A stretch of 64,000 bases of DNA from Thermohalobaculum sp039822785 (GCA_039822785.1 JBCBMO010000008.1:124001-188000), one strand, 5' to 3'; shown: positions 54,905 to 63,661, counted from the stretch's first letter. Translations and numbers: made by a program. Notes: generated by a model from the letters alone, not told the origin.

Positions 54905-55759
54905 ATGACCGCCATTGCCCGCCGCTTTGTGCGTATGCCCATCCTGCTTTTGCTCTTGTTGGCCGTCGGCTGCACGACCCAGCCCTCGCGCGAGGAATAC
55001 CTGCAGTACGAGGCGACGCTGCGCAGCCTCGGCGATCTGCGCACCGAGCGCGCGCCCCTGGATGCGCCTTTCAGCAACGAGGATTTGGTGCGGAACTTCG
55101 AGCGCATTGCCCTGCGCGGTGAGGTCGACATCGAGCGGAGCGGCAGCGAGACCAATTCCAAGTCGCTGCCCCTACGCCGTTGGGAGCAACCGCTGCGCTA
55201 CCGGGTGCTGGGCAGTGGCGCCACCGCGCAGGACCGCGCGCGCATCGACGTCTTCATGCGGCGCATCGGTGGGCTGACGGGGCTGCCGGTCGTCCAGGCG
55301 GGCTCGGATGCCAATCTGCTGATCCTAGTGACCACGCCGGAGGAACGGGATGCCGTCAGCGCCGCGCTGTTTGCCCGCCACCCGGGTCTGGGCGTCAGCT
55401 TCGACACCTGGCGGCGCAGCCGGCGCATCGTCTGTGCCGCGACCAATCTGGTCGCACCGGATGCCGACCGTGGCTACGTCTTCGGCCTGGTGATCGTCGG
55501 CGACGAGGTCAGCGGGCTGCTGCGCGAGAGCTGCTTTCATGAGGAAATCACCCAGGTTCTGGGTCTTGGTAACGATCACCCCGAGGTTCGTCCCTCGATC
55601 TTTAATGACGATGAGGAGTTCGCCCTGTTAACTGAGCACGACGAGTGGCTCGTGCGTTTGTTGTATCACGACCGGTTGCGCCCCGGCATGACGGAGGACG
55701 AAGCCCTCCCCATCGTGCGCGAAGTGATCGGTCAGCTGCGTCCCGAAGGTGAAAGATGA
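54905..55759 (+). CDS. DUF2927 lipoprotein (first copy)
   Basis: The 284-residue protein has a lipoprotein signal with lipobox LAVGC (Cys23). The DUF2927 core includes NEDLVRNFERIAL, LRRWEQPLRYRVLG and the characteristic SCFHEEITQVLGLGNDHPEVRPSIFNDDEEFALLTEHDEWLVRLLYHDRLRPGM, with HEE at 212-214 reminiscent of a metallopeptidase helix. The function is unknown. The next gene overlaps its stop (ATGA) and encodes a paralogue, so the two are co-translated. Confidence 0.85.
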   Translation: MTAIARRFVRMPILLLLLLAVGCTTQPSREEYLQYEATLRSLGDLRTERAPLDAPFSNEDLVRNFERIALRGEVDIERSGSETNSKSLPLRRWEQPLRYRVLGSGATAQDRARIDVFMRRIGGLTGLPVVQAGSDANLLILVTTPEERDAVSAALFARHPGLGVSFDTWRRSRRIVCAATNLVAPDADRGYVFGLVIVGDEVSGLLRESCFHEEITQVLGLGNDHPEVRPSIFNDDEEFALLTEHDEWLVRLLYHDRLRPGMTEDEALPIVREVIGQLRPEGER

Positions 55760-56658
55760 GTGTTTCCGTCCTTCTTGCCCCGCTGGTTGCGGGTTGGCTC
55801 TCTCTCGGCTGCACAGGCTGCGGCGTGTATTTCCCAGGCGAGGATTGGGCCGGCTACGAGCGAACCGCGCTTGCCATGGGCAAGATGAAGATGGAGCGCG
55901 TGCCCTCGGGGATGCCGGTCTCCAAGAAGGCGCTGGCCGATAACTTCCGCCGCATCGCCTTTGGGATCGAGCATGACGTGCTCGACAAGGACGACCCCGC
56001 GACCTCGGAGGGGGGGCGCCTGCGCCGCTGGCAGAAGCCGGTGCGCTACCATCTCACCAGCCTCGGGCTCGACGCGCCCAAGCACGCCGCACAGGTCGGG
56101 GAGACCGCCGCGCGGATCGCGGAGGCGACCGGCCACGACATCGCCGAGACGGTCGAGGGTGGGCGCGAAAACCTGACCATCATGGTGCTGCGTCCCCAGG
56201 ATTATCGCCTCGCCGCGGCGGCGGTGGTCAATCGGCCGGGCGGCAAGTGGCTGGCGGCCCAGATCGATCGGTTTGGCCGCGCCGGACACACGCCTTGTGT
56301 GGGGATCTTCCTGCACGCGGTGGCGCCGGAGGCCGGGCAGGTCGACGAGATCCTCTATGCCCTCGCCATCATCCGCGCCGGTCTGCCGCCGCGCCTCGGC
56401 CGGGCCTGCATCGAGGAGGAGATGGCCCAGGCCATGGGCCTGCCCAACGACCACCCCCGGGTGCGCCCCTCGGTTTTCAACGACGATCAGGAGTTTGCGC
56501 TGCTGACGGGCCATGACGAAGCGCTGCTGAAGATCCTCTATGACAAACGCCTCGACCCGGGGATGACCGAGGGGCAGGCCATGGCGCTGGTCCCGGATAT
56601 CATCGGCGGGATGGACACCAGCCGCTTCGACGGACGTGCGGCCCTGACCCGGGAGTAA
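55756..56658 (+). CDS. DUF2927 lipoprotein (second copy)
   Basis: The 300-residue paralogue has a less perfect lipoprotein signal (cysteines at 19 and 22) and the same core order: NFRRIAFG, LRRWQKPVRYHL, ACIEEEMAQAMGLPNDHPRVRPSVFNDDQEFALLTGHDEALLKILYDKRLDPGM. The His of the first copy's HEE is replaced by Ile (IEEE), so if that helix is catalytic, this copy is altered. It is 119 bases upstream of the SPFH gene on the same strand. Confidence 0.82.
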   Translation: MSVSVLLAPLVAGWLSLGCTGCGVYFPGEDWAGYERTALAMGKMKMERVPSGMPVSKKALADNFRRIAFGIEHDVLDKDDPATSEGGRLRRWQKPVRYHLTSLGLDAPKHAAQVGETAARIAEATGHDIAETVEGGRENLTIMVLRPQDYRLAAAAVVNRPGGKWLAAQIDRFGRAGHTPCVGIFLHAVAPEAGQVDEILYALAIIRAGLPPRLGRACIEEEMAQAMGLPNDHPRVRPSVFNDDQEFALLTGHDEALLKILYDKRLDPGMTEGQAMALVPDIIGGMDTSRFDGRAALTRE

Positions 56659-56776
56659 CTGGCCGCCCCGGCCTGCCGGACGCTTGCGCCGGCGGCCCTG
56701 TCATGGTCCCCTCCGCTCCGCTTGAACGGGTCGGCCGAGACGGCGCGACCATCGGGTCTAGGGAGGGAGCGGACCG

Positions 56777-57937
56777 ATGATCTGGGACATGCTGCGCGGC
56801 GAGTTCATCGACGTCATCGAATGGACGGACGATACCCGCGACACGATGGTCTACCGCTTCCAGCGCCACGATAACGCGATCAAATACGGCGCCAAGCTGA
56901 CGGTGCGCGAGGGCCAGGCGGCGGTCTTCGTGCACGAGGGGCAACTGGCCGATGTGTTCCAGCCCGGTCTCTACCAGCTTGAGACCAACAACATGCCGAT
57001 CATGACGACACTGCAGCACTGGGACCACCTGTTCCAGTCGCCGTTCAAGTCGGAGATCTACTTCGTCGCCACCCGGCGGTTCCAGGACCTGAAGTGGGGC
57101 ACGCGCAACCCGATCATGATGCGCGACCCCGAGTTCGGGCCCGTGCGCATGCGTGCCTTTGGCACCTATTCCATCCGCGTGAGCGACCCCGGCCTGTTCC
57201 TGCAGGAGGTCGTGGGCACCGACGGCGAGGTCACGACCGACGAGATCCAGTTCCAGATCCGCAACGTCATCGTCAGCCGGTTCTCGAACGCGCTCGCCTC
57301 CTCCGGCATCCCGGTGCTGGATCTGGCGGCGAACACCGACGAGATGGCGAAGTATCTGCTGGCCCGGATCGCGCCTGAGATCGCGGCTTACGGCATCGAG
57401 CTTCCCGCGCTCTTCGTCGAGAACGTTTCGCTGCCCGAGGAGGTGGAGAAGGCGATGGACCGGCGCACCAGCATGGGCGTGATCGGGGATCTCGGCGCCT
57501 ATGGCCAGTTCCAGGCGGCCGAGGCGATGCGCGCGGCGGCCGATAACCCGGGTCAGGGTGGCGCGATGGGTGCGGGCCTCGGCGCCGGCATGGGCCTGGC
57601 CATGGCGCATAACATGATGGGTGGGATGGGCGCTGCCTCCCCCTGGGGCCAGCCGCAGCAGCCGATGGCAGCCCCCGCAGCCGCGCCGGCAGCGATGGCA
57701 CCGCCGCCACCCCCGCCCCCGCCGCAGGAGACCGTCTGGCACATCGCCGAGAACGGGGCCACAAAAGGACCCTTCAGCCGCGCCGACCTTGGCCGGATGA
57801 AGGCCGAGGGCGGCTTCAGCCGTGAGACGCTGGTCTGGTCAGCAGGCATGGCGGGCTGGACCAAGGCCGGCGAGGTCGCGCCGCTCGCCCAGCTCTTCAC
57901 CATCGCGCCCCCGCCGCCCCCGCCCCCGCCGGCCTAA
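56777..57937 (+). CDS. SPFH domain protein with a C-terminal GYF_2 domain
   Basis: The 386-residue protein has an SPFH/virion-core-like N-terminal region (YGAKLTVREGQAAVFVHEGQLADVFQPGLYQLETNNMPI, then FGTYSIRVSDPGLF and VSLPEEVEKAMDRRTSMGVIGDL), a Gly/Ala/Met/Pro-rich linker with proline runs, and a GYF_2 domain (WHIAENGATKGPFSRADL, WSAGMAGWTKAGEV). Relatives cluster at membranes and are found with TelA and zinc-ribbon genes. There is no membrane helix at the N-terminus. Confidence 0.85.
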   Translation: MIWDMLRGEFIDVIEWTDDTRDTMVYRFQRHDNAIKYGAKLTVREGQAAVFVHEGQLADVFQPGLYQLETNNMPIMTTLQHWDHLFQSPFKSEIYFVATRRFQDLKWGTRNPIMMRDPEFGPVRMRAFGTYSIRVSDPGLFLQEVVGTDGEVTTDEIQFQIRNVIVSRFSNALASSGIPVLDLAANTDEMAKYLLARIAPEIAAYGIELPALFVENVSLPEEVEKAMDRRTSMGVIGDLGAYGQFQAAEAMRAAADNPGQGGAMGAGLGAGMGLAMAHNMMGGMGAASPWGQPQQPMAAPAAAPAAMAPPPPPPPPQETVWHIAENGATKGPFSRADLGRMKAEGGFSRETLVWSAGMAGWTKAGEVAPLAQLFTIAPPPPPPPPA

Positions 57938-57976
57938 AGCCCGTCGGGGATCCTCGGAGGGGGACGGGCGCCTGGG

Positions 57977-58441
57977 CTAGCTCCGCCCGGCCGGACCGGC
58001 GTTGCCGCCGAAGCTGCCGTAGGAGAGCGGCTTGCCGTCCTCCTCCTCCTCGGCGCTCTTCAGCGCCAGGAAGGCAGCCACGACAACCCAACCCGCGACC
58101 GGCAGCAACAGGGCGATCAGCCAGAGCGGGCTCATTAACCGGTCGTTGAGCCGCCGTGCGGCGACGGCGATCAGCGGCAGCGCCATGGCGAGCAGGAACA
58201 ACCCGGCGAGGGGAGAGGGGGCCCTGTACTCGAAGAGCGGCTCGAACCCTTCCTGGGCGCGCATCCGGTCGGGCAGTTGGCCCATGGTGTCGAAGCCCAG
58301 CGTGCTGTCCAGCACGGCCAGCCCCAGGTACCCGACGGCCACGAACAGCGCGAACCACCAGAATTCGGAGCGGCTGGCGCGGCCGGAGAAACGGGCGAAT
58401 TTCGCGAGGCAGGTGCCGACGGCTTCGGCGGGTCCCATCAT
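57977..58441 (-). CDS. DUF805 family membrane protein
   Basis: The 154-residue protein has the DUF805 opening FARFSGRASRSEFWWFALFVAVGYLGLAVLD, RLNDRLMSPLWLIALLLPVAGWVVVAAFLALKSAEE, with three or four hydrophobic helices and an acidic tail. DUF805 proteins (YhaH-like) have no established function. It is last in a minus-strand group with TelA, XpaC and a tiny membrane protein, separated from telA by 46 bases. Confidence 0.88.
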   Translation of the reverse strand: MMGPAEAVGTCLAKFARFSGRASRSEFWWFALFVAVGYLGLAVLDSTLGFDTMGQLPDRMRAQEGFEPLFEYRAPSPLAGLFLLAMALPLIAVAARRLNDRLMSPLWLIALLLPVAGWVVVAAFLALKSAEEEEDGKPLSYGSFGGNAGPAGRS

Positions 58442-58487
58442 CGGTGTCTCCTCCGGTTGACAGGACCCGTTGTAGCATTCGCTTCCG

Positions 58488-59708
58488 TCAGGCGGAAGTA
58501 TCCCCCGTGGGCGCCGGGGCGGTGCCGGTCGTCGCAGTCGCCTTGGCCGCGGCCAGGGTGGCCTTGAGGTCGGCCTCCATCTTCTGCAGCTCCTCCTCGG
58601 CGGCGGCGCGCTTGGCCTTGCCCTCGTCGGCGATCTGCAGGCTCTCCTGGATCGTGGCGATCAGGGTCTGGTTGGCCTTCTTGACCGCCTCGATATCGAA
58701 GACGCCGCGCTCGATCTCCTGTCGGACCTCGCGGTTGGCCATCTGCAGGTTCTCGGCGTTCTTCTCCAGCAGTTCGTTGGTCAGATCCGTCGCCTCACGC
58801 GTGGCCTTGGCGGCGTCGCGGCTGCGGGCGATGGTCACCGATTGGGCCAATTGCTGGCGCCACAGCGGGACCGTGTTCACCATGGTCGAGTTGATCTTGT
58901 TGACCAGCGACTTGTCGTTCTCCTGCACCAGGCGGATCGAGGGCAGCGACTGCATCGTCACCTGGCGCGTCAGCTTCATGTCGTGGATGCGCCGCTCCAA
59001 CTCGTCACGGGCCGAGCGCAGGTCGCGCAGGTTTTGCGCGGCGATCGGGCCCTCGCCTTCCGGCGCCTCCTGCACCTGTTTCTCCATCGCGGGGATCTCG
59101 AAGACGTCGAGCTTGTCCATCTTCGCCTCGCCCGCCGCGATATACAGGCCGAGCTCGTCGTAGAAGGCGAGCGTCTCCTCGTAGAGCTTGTCGAGGAACT
59201 TGATGTCCTTCAGCAGGATCCCCTCGTGGCGCAGCAGCTCGTCGGTGATCTTGTCGATCTGGCCGCGCACGTCCTCATACTCGGCGACGAACTTGGCCAC
59301 CGGATTGGCACGGCCCAGCAGCTTGTCCCACCAGCTCTGCTTCTGGCCCGGGTTCAACTCGTCCACATCGAAGCCGCGGATCGTGGTGACCATGTCGCGC
59401 AGGCTCTCGCCCGCGGGCCCCGTGTCCTTGTTCTTCACCCCCTCCAGCATGGTGTCGGAGATCTCGGTCAGCTTCTCCTGCGCGCTCGAGCCGAACTGGA
59501 TGATCGAGGTGGTGTTGGACATGTCCAACTCCGCCATGCGCTGCTCGATCTCGGCACGTTCCTCTGGGTCGGCCATGTCGATGGGCACGATCTCCTGCTT
59601 GAGCTCGGCGATCGGGCGGTTCACGACCTCGGCAATCTCGGCCTCGATAACCTCCGGCGTCGCTGCGACGGGGGCGGGGGCGGGCGCGCCCTCTGGCGTG
59701 GTGTTCAT
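58488..59708 (-). CDS. TelA family toxic-anion resistance protein
   Basis: The 406-residue helical protein has the TelA pattern: FGSSAQEKLTEISDTMLEGVKNKDTGPAGESLRDMVTTIRGFDVDEL, a long coiled-coil centre (TDELLRHEGILLKDIKFLDKLYEETLAFYDELGLYIAAGE) and LPSIRLVQENDKSLVNKINSTMVNTVPLWRQQLAQSV. TelA proteins are linked to tellurite and envelope stress, but their biochemistry is not settled. Start 59708 is fixed by AAGGAGG upstream. The N-terminal 20 residues are Ala/Pro-rich. Confidence 0.92.
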   Translation of the reverse strand: MNTTPEGAPAPAPVAATPEVIEAEIAEVVNRPIAELKQEIVPIDMADPEERAEIEQRMAELDMSNTTSIIQFGSSAQEKLTEISDTMLEGVKNKDTGPAGESLRDMVTTIRGFDVDELNPGQKQSWWDKLLGRANPVAKFVAEYEDVRGQIDKITDELLRHEGILLKDIKFLDKLYEETLAFYDELGLYIAAGEAKMDKLDVFEIPAMEKQVQEAPEGEGPIAAQNLRDLRSARDELERRIHDMKLTRQVTMQSLPSIRLVQENDKSLVNKINSTMVNTVPLWRQQLAQSVTIARSRDAAKATREATDLTNELLEKNAENLQMANREVRQEIERGVFDIEAVKKANQTLIATIQESLQIADEGKAKRAAAEEELQKMEADLKATLAAAKATATTGTAPAPTGDTSA

Positions 59709-59789
59709 GGGATCCTCCTTGCCGGTGGGCATCGCGGGCCGAAACGCTCTCGTTCTTACACCGCGACATATGCACAGGGTAGCGTCGCG

Positions 59790-60683
59790 TCAGCCGCGCT
59801 CCCGACCCAGACGCTCGCGCAGGACCTCGATTTCGATTTCCAGGCCCGTCCGTTCGTCGGATTTCATCCGCTCGCGCCCGCGCGCGAAGCTCTGCTCCAG
59901 CGCTTCGAGCAAGTCGACATAATCGGTGCGCAGCTTGGGGTCCTTCAGCTGGTCGTGCGCTTCGGCGTACTTGCGCGTGGCCTCGTGCGCGCCGACCAGA
60001 TGCACCGACAGATAGCGCCGCGCGCGCCCCAGATCGCTGGGATCGGCCTCGATCCGGTGCAAGAGCCCCCGCACCTCATCGCCCAGCGACGCCAGGCGTT
60101 CCGAAATCTCCCGGTCGCCAATGGCGCGGGCATAGCCCTGGATATCGGCCAGCAGGGTGTCCGCCTCCTCGATCGCGCCGGCCACACGGTCGATCTCTTG
60201 GTCGCTGAGGTCGATGCCCTTGTGCCTGAGCGGATCGGCGCCAAAGGTCACCAGATGCGCTGCCATCGCCAGGAGGCCGAAGCCCACGGCCGTGACGACG
60301 CTGGGCTCGGAATTGGCCATCTGCGCAAAGGCGACGCCCAGGCCCGACATCGGTGCGGACAGCAGTTTTCGAGGGATCGCCGGGCGCCGGGCAACGGCGC
60401 GGGCATTGTAGGCACGCTCAGCCTTCACGCCCTCGTTGGCCATCCAGGCGCTGCCGACCAGGGCCGCAAAGCCCGCGATCGCAAAGCCCGTGTTGGCCAG
60501 GTTCGCACCGATGACCGAGGTGACCGCGGCCACCAGCAGGGGTGCTGGCAGGATGTACATCAGCCGCGCCCGCGGATCGGGGCGTAAGGTGTCCCGCCCC
60601 TCCAACTGGCGCGATGGCATGGCGGAGGCGGCGCGTCTGGCCGCGCCGGGCGAATAGGCGCCCCCGAAACGCTGCGCGCTCAC
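59790..60683 (-). CDS. XpaC-like (5-bromo-4-chloroindolyl phosphate hydrolysis) family protein
   Basis: The 297-residue protein has a short N-terminal region, two hydrophobic helices (IGANLANTGFAIAGFAALVGSAWMAN; VGFGLLAMAAHLVTFG) and a long helical tail (DRVAGAIEEADTLLADIQ, LLHRIEADPSDLGRARRYLSVHLVGAHEATRKYAE), the XpaC plan. It starts at a GTG that overlaps the stop of a tiny upstream membrane protein (GTGA). TelA follows 81 bases after. XpaC and TelA act together in stress modules by gene association. Confidence 0.82.
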   Translation of the reverse strand: MSAQRFGGAYSPGAARRAASAMPSRQLEGRDTLRPDPRARLMYILPAPLLVAAVTSVIGANLANTGFAIAGFAALVGSAWMANEGVKAERAYNARAVARRPAIPRKLLSAPMSGLGVAFAQMANSEPSVVTAVGFGLLAMAAHLVTFGADPLRHKGIDLSDQEIDRVAGAIEEADTLLADIQGYARAIGDREISERLASLGDEVRGLLHRIEADPSDLGRARRYLSVHLVGAHEATRKYAEAHDQLKDPKLRTDYVDLLEALEQSFARGRERMKSDERTGLEIEIEVLRERLGRERG

Positions 60684-60784
60684 GCCACGCCCCCGGGGAT
60701 CGCGGCGATCGCCTGGCACGAGCTGACGAACACAAGAAGCGCGAGCAGGAAGAAGGCCAGCCAGCGAACCCAAGGCTGTGACAA
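60680..60784 (-). CDS. 34-residue single-helix membrane protein
   Basis: This small frame starts at a TTG (60784) with GGAGGAG six bases upstream and encodes SQPWVRWLAFFLLALLVFVSS followed by CQAIAAIPGGVA, so one membrane helix and a possible lipidated or exposed Cys. Its stop overlaps the XpaC GTG start by four bases, which suggests translational coupling and that the gene is real. The size is below usual gene-calling limits. The function is unknown; it is probably part of the TelA/XpaC unit. Confidence 0.6.
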   Translation of the reverse strand: MSQPWVRWLAFFLLALLVFVSSCQAIAAIPGGVA

Positions 60785-60921
60785 CGGGATCTCCTCCGTC
60801 GGTGGGGCGCCGGCGGACCATAGCCACTCCGATGGTCCAGCGCTAGCGCTTGTCCCGGGACGATTGCGCCCCAACGTAGCAAATGGAGCGCCCGTTTGTG
60901 GCAGTGCAGGAGAGCCCATCG

Positions 60922-61962
60922 ATGCCGACCGATACTGGCATGATCGCCGCCGACCGCGGGCCGCAGCGCGGCCGCCGCCGCCTGCCCTTCATCGGACCCC
61001 TGGTCGTGGTGGCCTTTGTGAGCGGCGCCTGCTCGAGCGTGCTGCTGGCCGAGGGAGAGGGCGGCCAGGAGGAGGGGGTGGTCCAGGCCGTCTCCCTGCC
61101 CGGGGCCGGCAATCCGCTGGCGGGTGTGATCTGGGACGTCGCCGCCGGTCAGCCGGTGAGCGCTGAGGTCCTGGCCGCGCGTCTGCAGGGGGCCGATGTC
61201 GCGATCCTCGGCGAGATCCACGACAACGCCCTACACCATGAGCGCCAGGCCGAGATGGTCGCCGCGATCGCGCCCTCGGGCCTCGCCTTTGAGATGGTGC
61301 CCGAAGCTTCGGAGCGCGGGATCGCTGTCTTCCTGGAGACTGGCGGTGAGCCCGGCGCGATCGGCCCCGCCATCGGGTGGGAGCGGATGGGCTGGCCCGA
61401 CTGGTCGATCTATCGCCCGATCTTCGACGCCGCCTTCGAGGACGATGCCGCCCCGGTGATCACCGGCGGGGCGCTGCCGCGCGCCTCGCTGGGTCTTGCC
61501 ATGCGAGAGGGGGCGGCGACGGCCTATGGGGACGGGGCGGTGGCGGCCGGGCTCGACCGCCCCCTGTCGGCGCTGATGCAGGCGCAGATGACCGCGGAGA
61601 TGATCCGCGCCCACTGCGACCTGATCCCGGCCGAGGCCGCAGCGCCCATGGTCGAGGTGCAGCGCCTGCGCGATGCCCGCTTTGCCGCCGCCGTCCTGCG
61701 CGCCCGCGACCGCGCGCCGGCGGGCCCCACCGTGCTGATCACGGGCAACGGTCATGCGCGCACCGACCGCGGCGTGCCGGCCTTCCTTGACACCATGGCG
61801 CCTGCGCTGTCGGTGCTGAGCCTGGGGCAGGTCGAGGTGACCGGCGACGCCGACAGCGCGGGGGACTATGCAGACCAGTTGGCGCTCTACGACTTCGTGT
61901 GGTTCTCGACCGGGGTGCCGGGGCGCGGCGATCCCTGCGACGCCCTGCGCCAGCGCGGCTGA
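60922..61962 (+). CDS. ChaN family lipoprotein
   Basis: The 346-residue protein has an N-terminal Arg-rich stretch, a hydrophobic segment and lipobox VSGAC. The ChaN/EreA-like domain shows DVAILGEIHDNALHHERQAEMV, LAFEMVPEASERGIAVFL, WERMGWPDWSIYRPIFDAA and VLITGNGHARTDRGVPAFL. ChaN proteins bind heme and are linked to iron uptake. Start 60922 is chosen over 60883 because AGGAG is correctly spaced and family length fits. It is divergent from the small membrane protein/XpaC genes. Confidence 0.85.
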   Translation: MPTDTGMIAADRGPQRGRRRLPFIGPLVVVAFVSGACSSVLLAEGEGGQEEGVVQAVSLPGAGNPLAGVIWDVAAGQPVSAEVLAARLQGADVAILGEIHDNALHHERQAEMVAAIAPSGLAFEMVPEASERGIAVFLETGGEPGAIGPAIGWERMGWPDWSIYRPIFDAAFEDDAAPVITGGALPRASLGLAMREGAATAYGDGAVAAGLDRPLSALMQAQMTAEMIRAHCDLIPAEAAAPMVEVQRLRDARFAAAVLRARDRAPAGPTVLITGNGHARTDRGVPAFLDTMAPALSVLSLGQVEVTGDADSAGDYADQLALYDFVWFSTGVPGRGDPCDALRQRG

Positions 61963-61968
61963 GCGCGC

Positions 61969-62214
61969 TCAGCCCTTTCGGCGCACCCAGAACAACAGGG
62001 CGCCGTCCGCGCCGTCCTCGGCCGCAACCAGTTCGTGGCCCTGCTCGGCGCAGAAATGCGGCACATCCACCCGCGCCGCCGGATCGTCCGCCACGACCTT
62101 CAGCACCGCCTTGGGTGCCATGGCCATGAGCCGCTTGCGGGTCTTCAGCACGGGCAGGGGGCACAGCAGCCCCCTCGCGTCCAATTCGTCGTCATGGCTC
62201 GGCGCATCGGTCAT
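61969..62214 (-). CDS. tusA: TusA family sulfurtransferase
   Basis: An 81-residue protein with the family opening DELDARGLLCPLPVLKTRKRLMAM (the CPxP motif Cys carries sulfur), then LKVVADDPAARVDVPHFCAEQGHELV. TusA-type proteins pass persulfide sulfur in tRNA thiolation or sulfur oxidation. Its ATG (62212-62214) overlaps that of the divergent cytochrome gene within the four bases CATG. It converges on chaN-like gene with a six-base gap. Confidence 0.92.
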   Translation of the reverse strand: MTDAPSHDDELDARGLLCPLPVLKTRKRLMAMAPKAVLKVVADDPAARVDVPHFCAEQGHELVAAEDGADGALLFWVRRKG

Positions 62215-62764
62215 GGGCCTCAGCTATCGGCGCACTGGGGCCGGAGCAAGGGGCCGTTGGTCGCGAGCCGCGCTGGTTGCCCTTACGCTGATGATGATGG
62301 CGCCGTCTGCCGCCGCGCAGGACCCAGACGGCCCGTCGCAGTCGACCGTCGCCCCCTTCACAGTCACCAACGGTTTGCGCGTCGAGGACAGCCTGACGGG
62401 CCGGCGGGGCGACGCCGCCCGGGGGCTGCGGCTGTATATGCAGCCCGCCCGCACCGGCTGCATCGGCTGTCATGGGGTGCCGGAGGCGCCTGGCCTCGGC
62501 GCAGCCCGGATCGCGGAGATGGCGCGCGCCCCGCGCGGCGGCGTGCCCACCCTCGACCGGGTCGGCGCCAGGCTCGATGCGGCGCAGATCCGTCTCTGGC
62601 TCGTTGCACCGAGCTTTCTCGCGGGGCCGGGGGTCAAACCCTCGATCTATGCCCTGGGGCAGCGCACCGATCCGGACGATCCGCTTTGGGGCGGGCCGCG
62701 GCTGACGGCGGACGAGGTCGAGGATCTGGTCGCCTGGCTCGCGGGCCTCACGGGTCGCGAATGA
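62213..62764 (+). CDS. SoxX-like c-type cytochrome with an unusual distal ligand
   Basis: The 183-residue protein has an Arg-rich n-region, a signal core (AALVALTLMMMAPSAAA) and one heme c site CIGCH (Cys83, Cys86, His87). The flanking order (DSLTGRRGDAARGLRLY, PTLDRVGARLDAAQIRLWLVAP, LTADEVEDLVAWLAGL) matches SoxX and related class I cytochromes. The stretch that normally carries the axial Met reads GVKPSIYAL, with Lys142 in its place, and no nearby Met. The ATG 62213 gives a full signal peptide but has no clear ribosome site and overlaps the tusA start. Neighbouring TusA and CcdA suggest sulfur or heme-c biochemistry. Confidence 0.75.
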   Translation: MGLSYRRTGAGARGRWSRAALVALTLMMMAPSAAAQDPDGPSQSTVAPFTVTNGLRVEDSLTGRRGDAARGLRLYMQPARTGCIGCHGVPEAPGLGAARIAEMARAPRGGVPTLDRVGARLDAAQIRLWLVAPSFLAGPGVKPSIYALGQRTDPDDPLWGGPRLTADEVEDLVAWLAGLTGRE

Positions 62765-62914
62765 CCGAGGTGGCGGGGAGAGGGTGTCGAAAGAGTTGCT
62801 GCCAACACACGGAAACGTGCGTGCTCCTGCGCCGACGCGCCTCACTCGTGCCCTTTCGCTCGCGACCCTTGTTGCCCTAAGTGAGCGTATCGGAGCAGGG
62901 CGAAGGGACGGGAC

Positions 62915-63661
62915 ATGTTGGAGATCGGTCTGATGACCGCCTTCCTCGGCGGTCTCATCAGTTTCCTCAGCCCCTGTGTGCTGCCGCTCGCGCCGCCGTA
63001 TCTCGCCTATCTCGGCGGGACCACCCTCGACCAGATCGCGCCGGGCGATGAGCGCGCGGAGCCCGATCGGGAGGTGAAGCGCCGCGTCGTCGTCGCCGCC
63101 TGTTTCTTCGTTCTCGGTCTCGGCACGGTCTTTGTGATGCTGGGCATGGGTGCCTCCGTCCTCGGCCAGACCATGCTTCAGCACAAGGACACGCTGGCGA
63201 TTGTCTCCGGCATCATGATCGGCACGCTCGGGCTGCATTTCCTGGGCGTGATCCGGCTGCCGTTCCTGGGGCGCGAGGCCCGCTTCTCCGGCCCGTCCGA
63301 GGCGGGCGGGATCGGCTCGAGCTATCTGATCGGGGTCGCCTTTGCCTTTGGCTGGACCCCCTGCATCGGCCCGGTGCTCGCCTCGATCCTGACGCTGGCG
63401 GCGCAGCAGGATACGCTGGCCTCTGGCACGGTGCTGCTAGCGGTCTATGCGGCGGGTCTGGGCGTACCCTTTATCCTGGCGGCGCTTTTCATCGGCCCCT
63501 TCCTGCGCTGGGCGCATGGGTTCCGGCGCTATATGGGCACCGTCGAAAAGGGGATGGGGACGCTGCTTGTCCTGGTGGGTATCATGATCGGCACCGGTGA
63601 GTTCGAGCGGATGGCCTATTTCCTGCTCGACACCTTTCCGGTGCTCGCCACCCTGGGCTGA
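62915..63661 (+). CDS. ccdA: Cytochrome c biogenesis / thiol-disulfide membrane protein CcdA
   Basis: The 248-residue membrane protein has the two redox cysteines in SFLSPCVLPLAPPYLAYLGG and FGWTPCIGPVLASIL, about six helices and internal symmetry, as in CcdA. It moves electrons from cytoplasmic thioredoxin to periplasmic thiol partners for heme-c assembly. It lies 150 bases after the cytochrome gene, on the same strand, and its end overlaps the convergent ribbon-helix-helix gene by 46 bases. Confidence 0.92.
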   Translation: MLEIGLMTAFLGGLISFLSPCVLPLAPPYLAYLGGTTLDQIAPGDERAEPDREVKRRVVVAACFFVLGLGTVFVMLGMGASVLGQTMLQHKDTLAIVSGIMIGTLGLHFLGVIRLPFLGREARFSGPSEAGGIGSSYLIGVAFAFGWTPCIGPVLASILTLAAQQDTLASGTVLLAVYAAGLGVPFILAALFIGPFLRWAHGFRRYMGTVEKGMGTLLVLVGIMIGTGEFERMAYFLLDTFPVLATLG

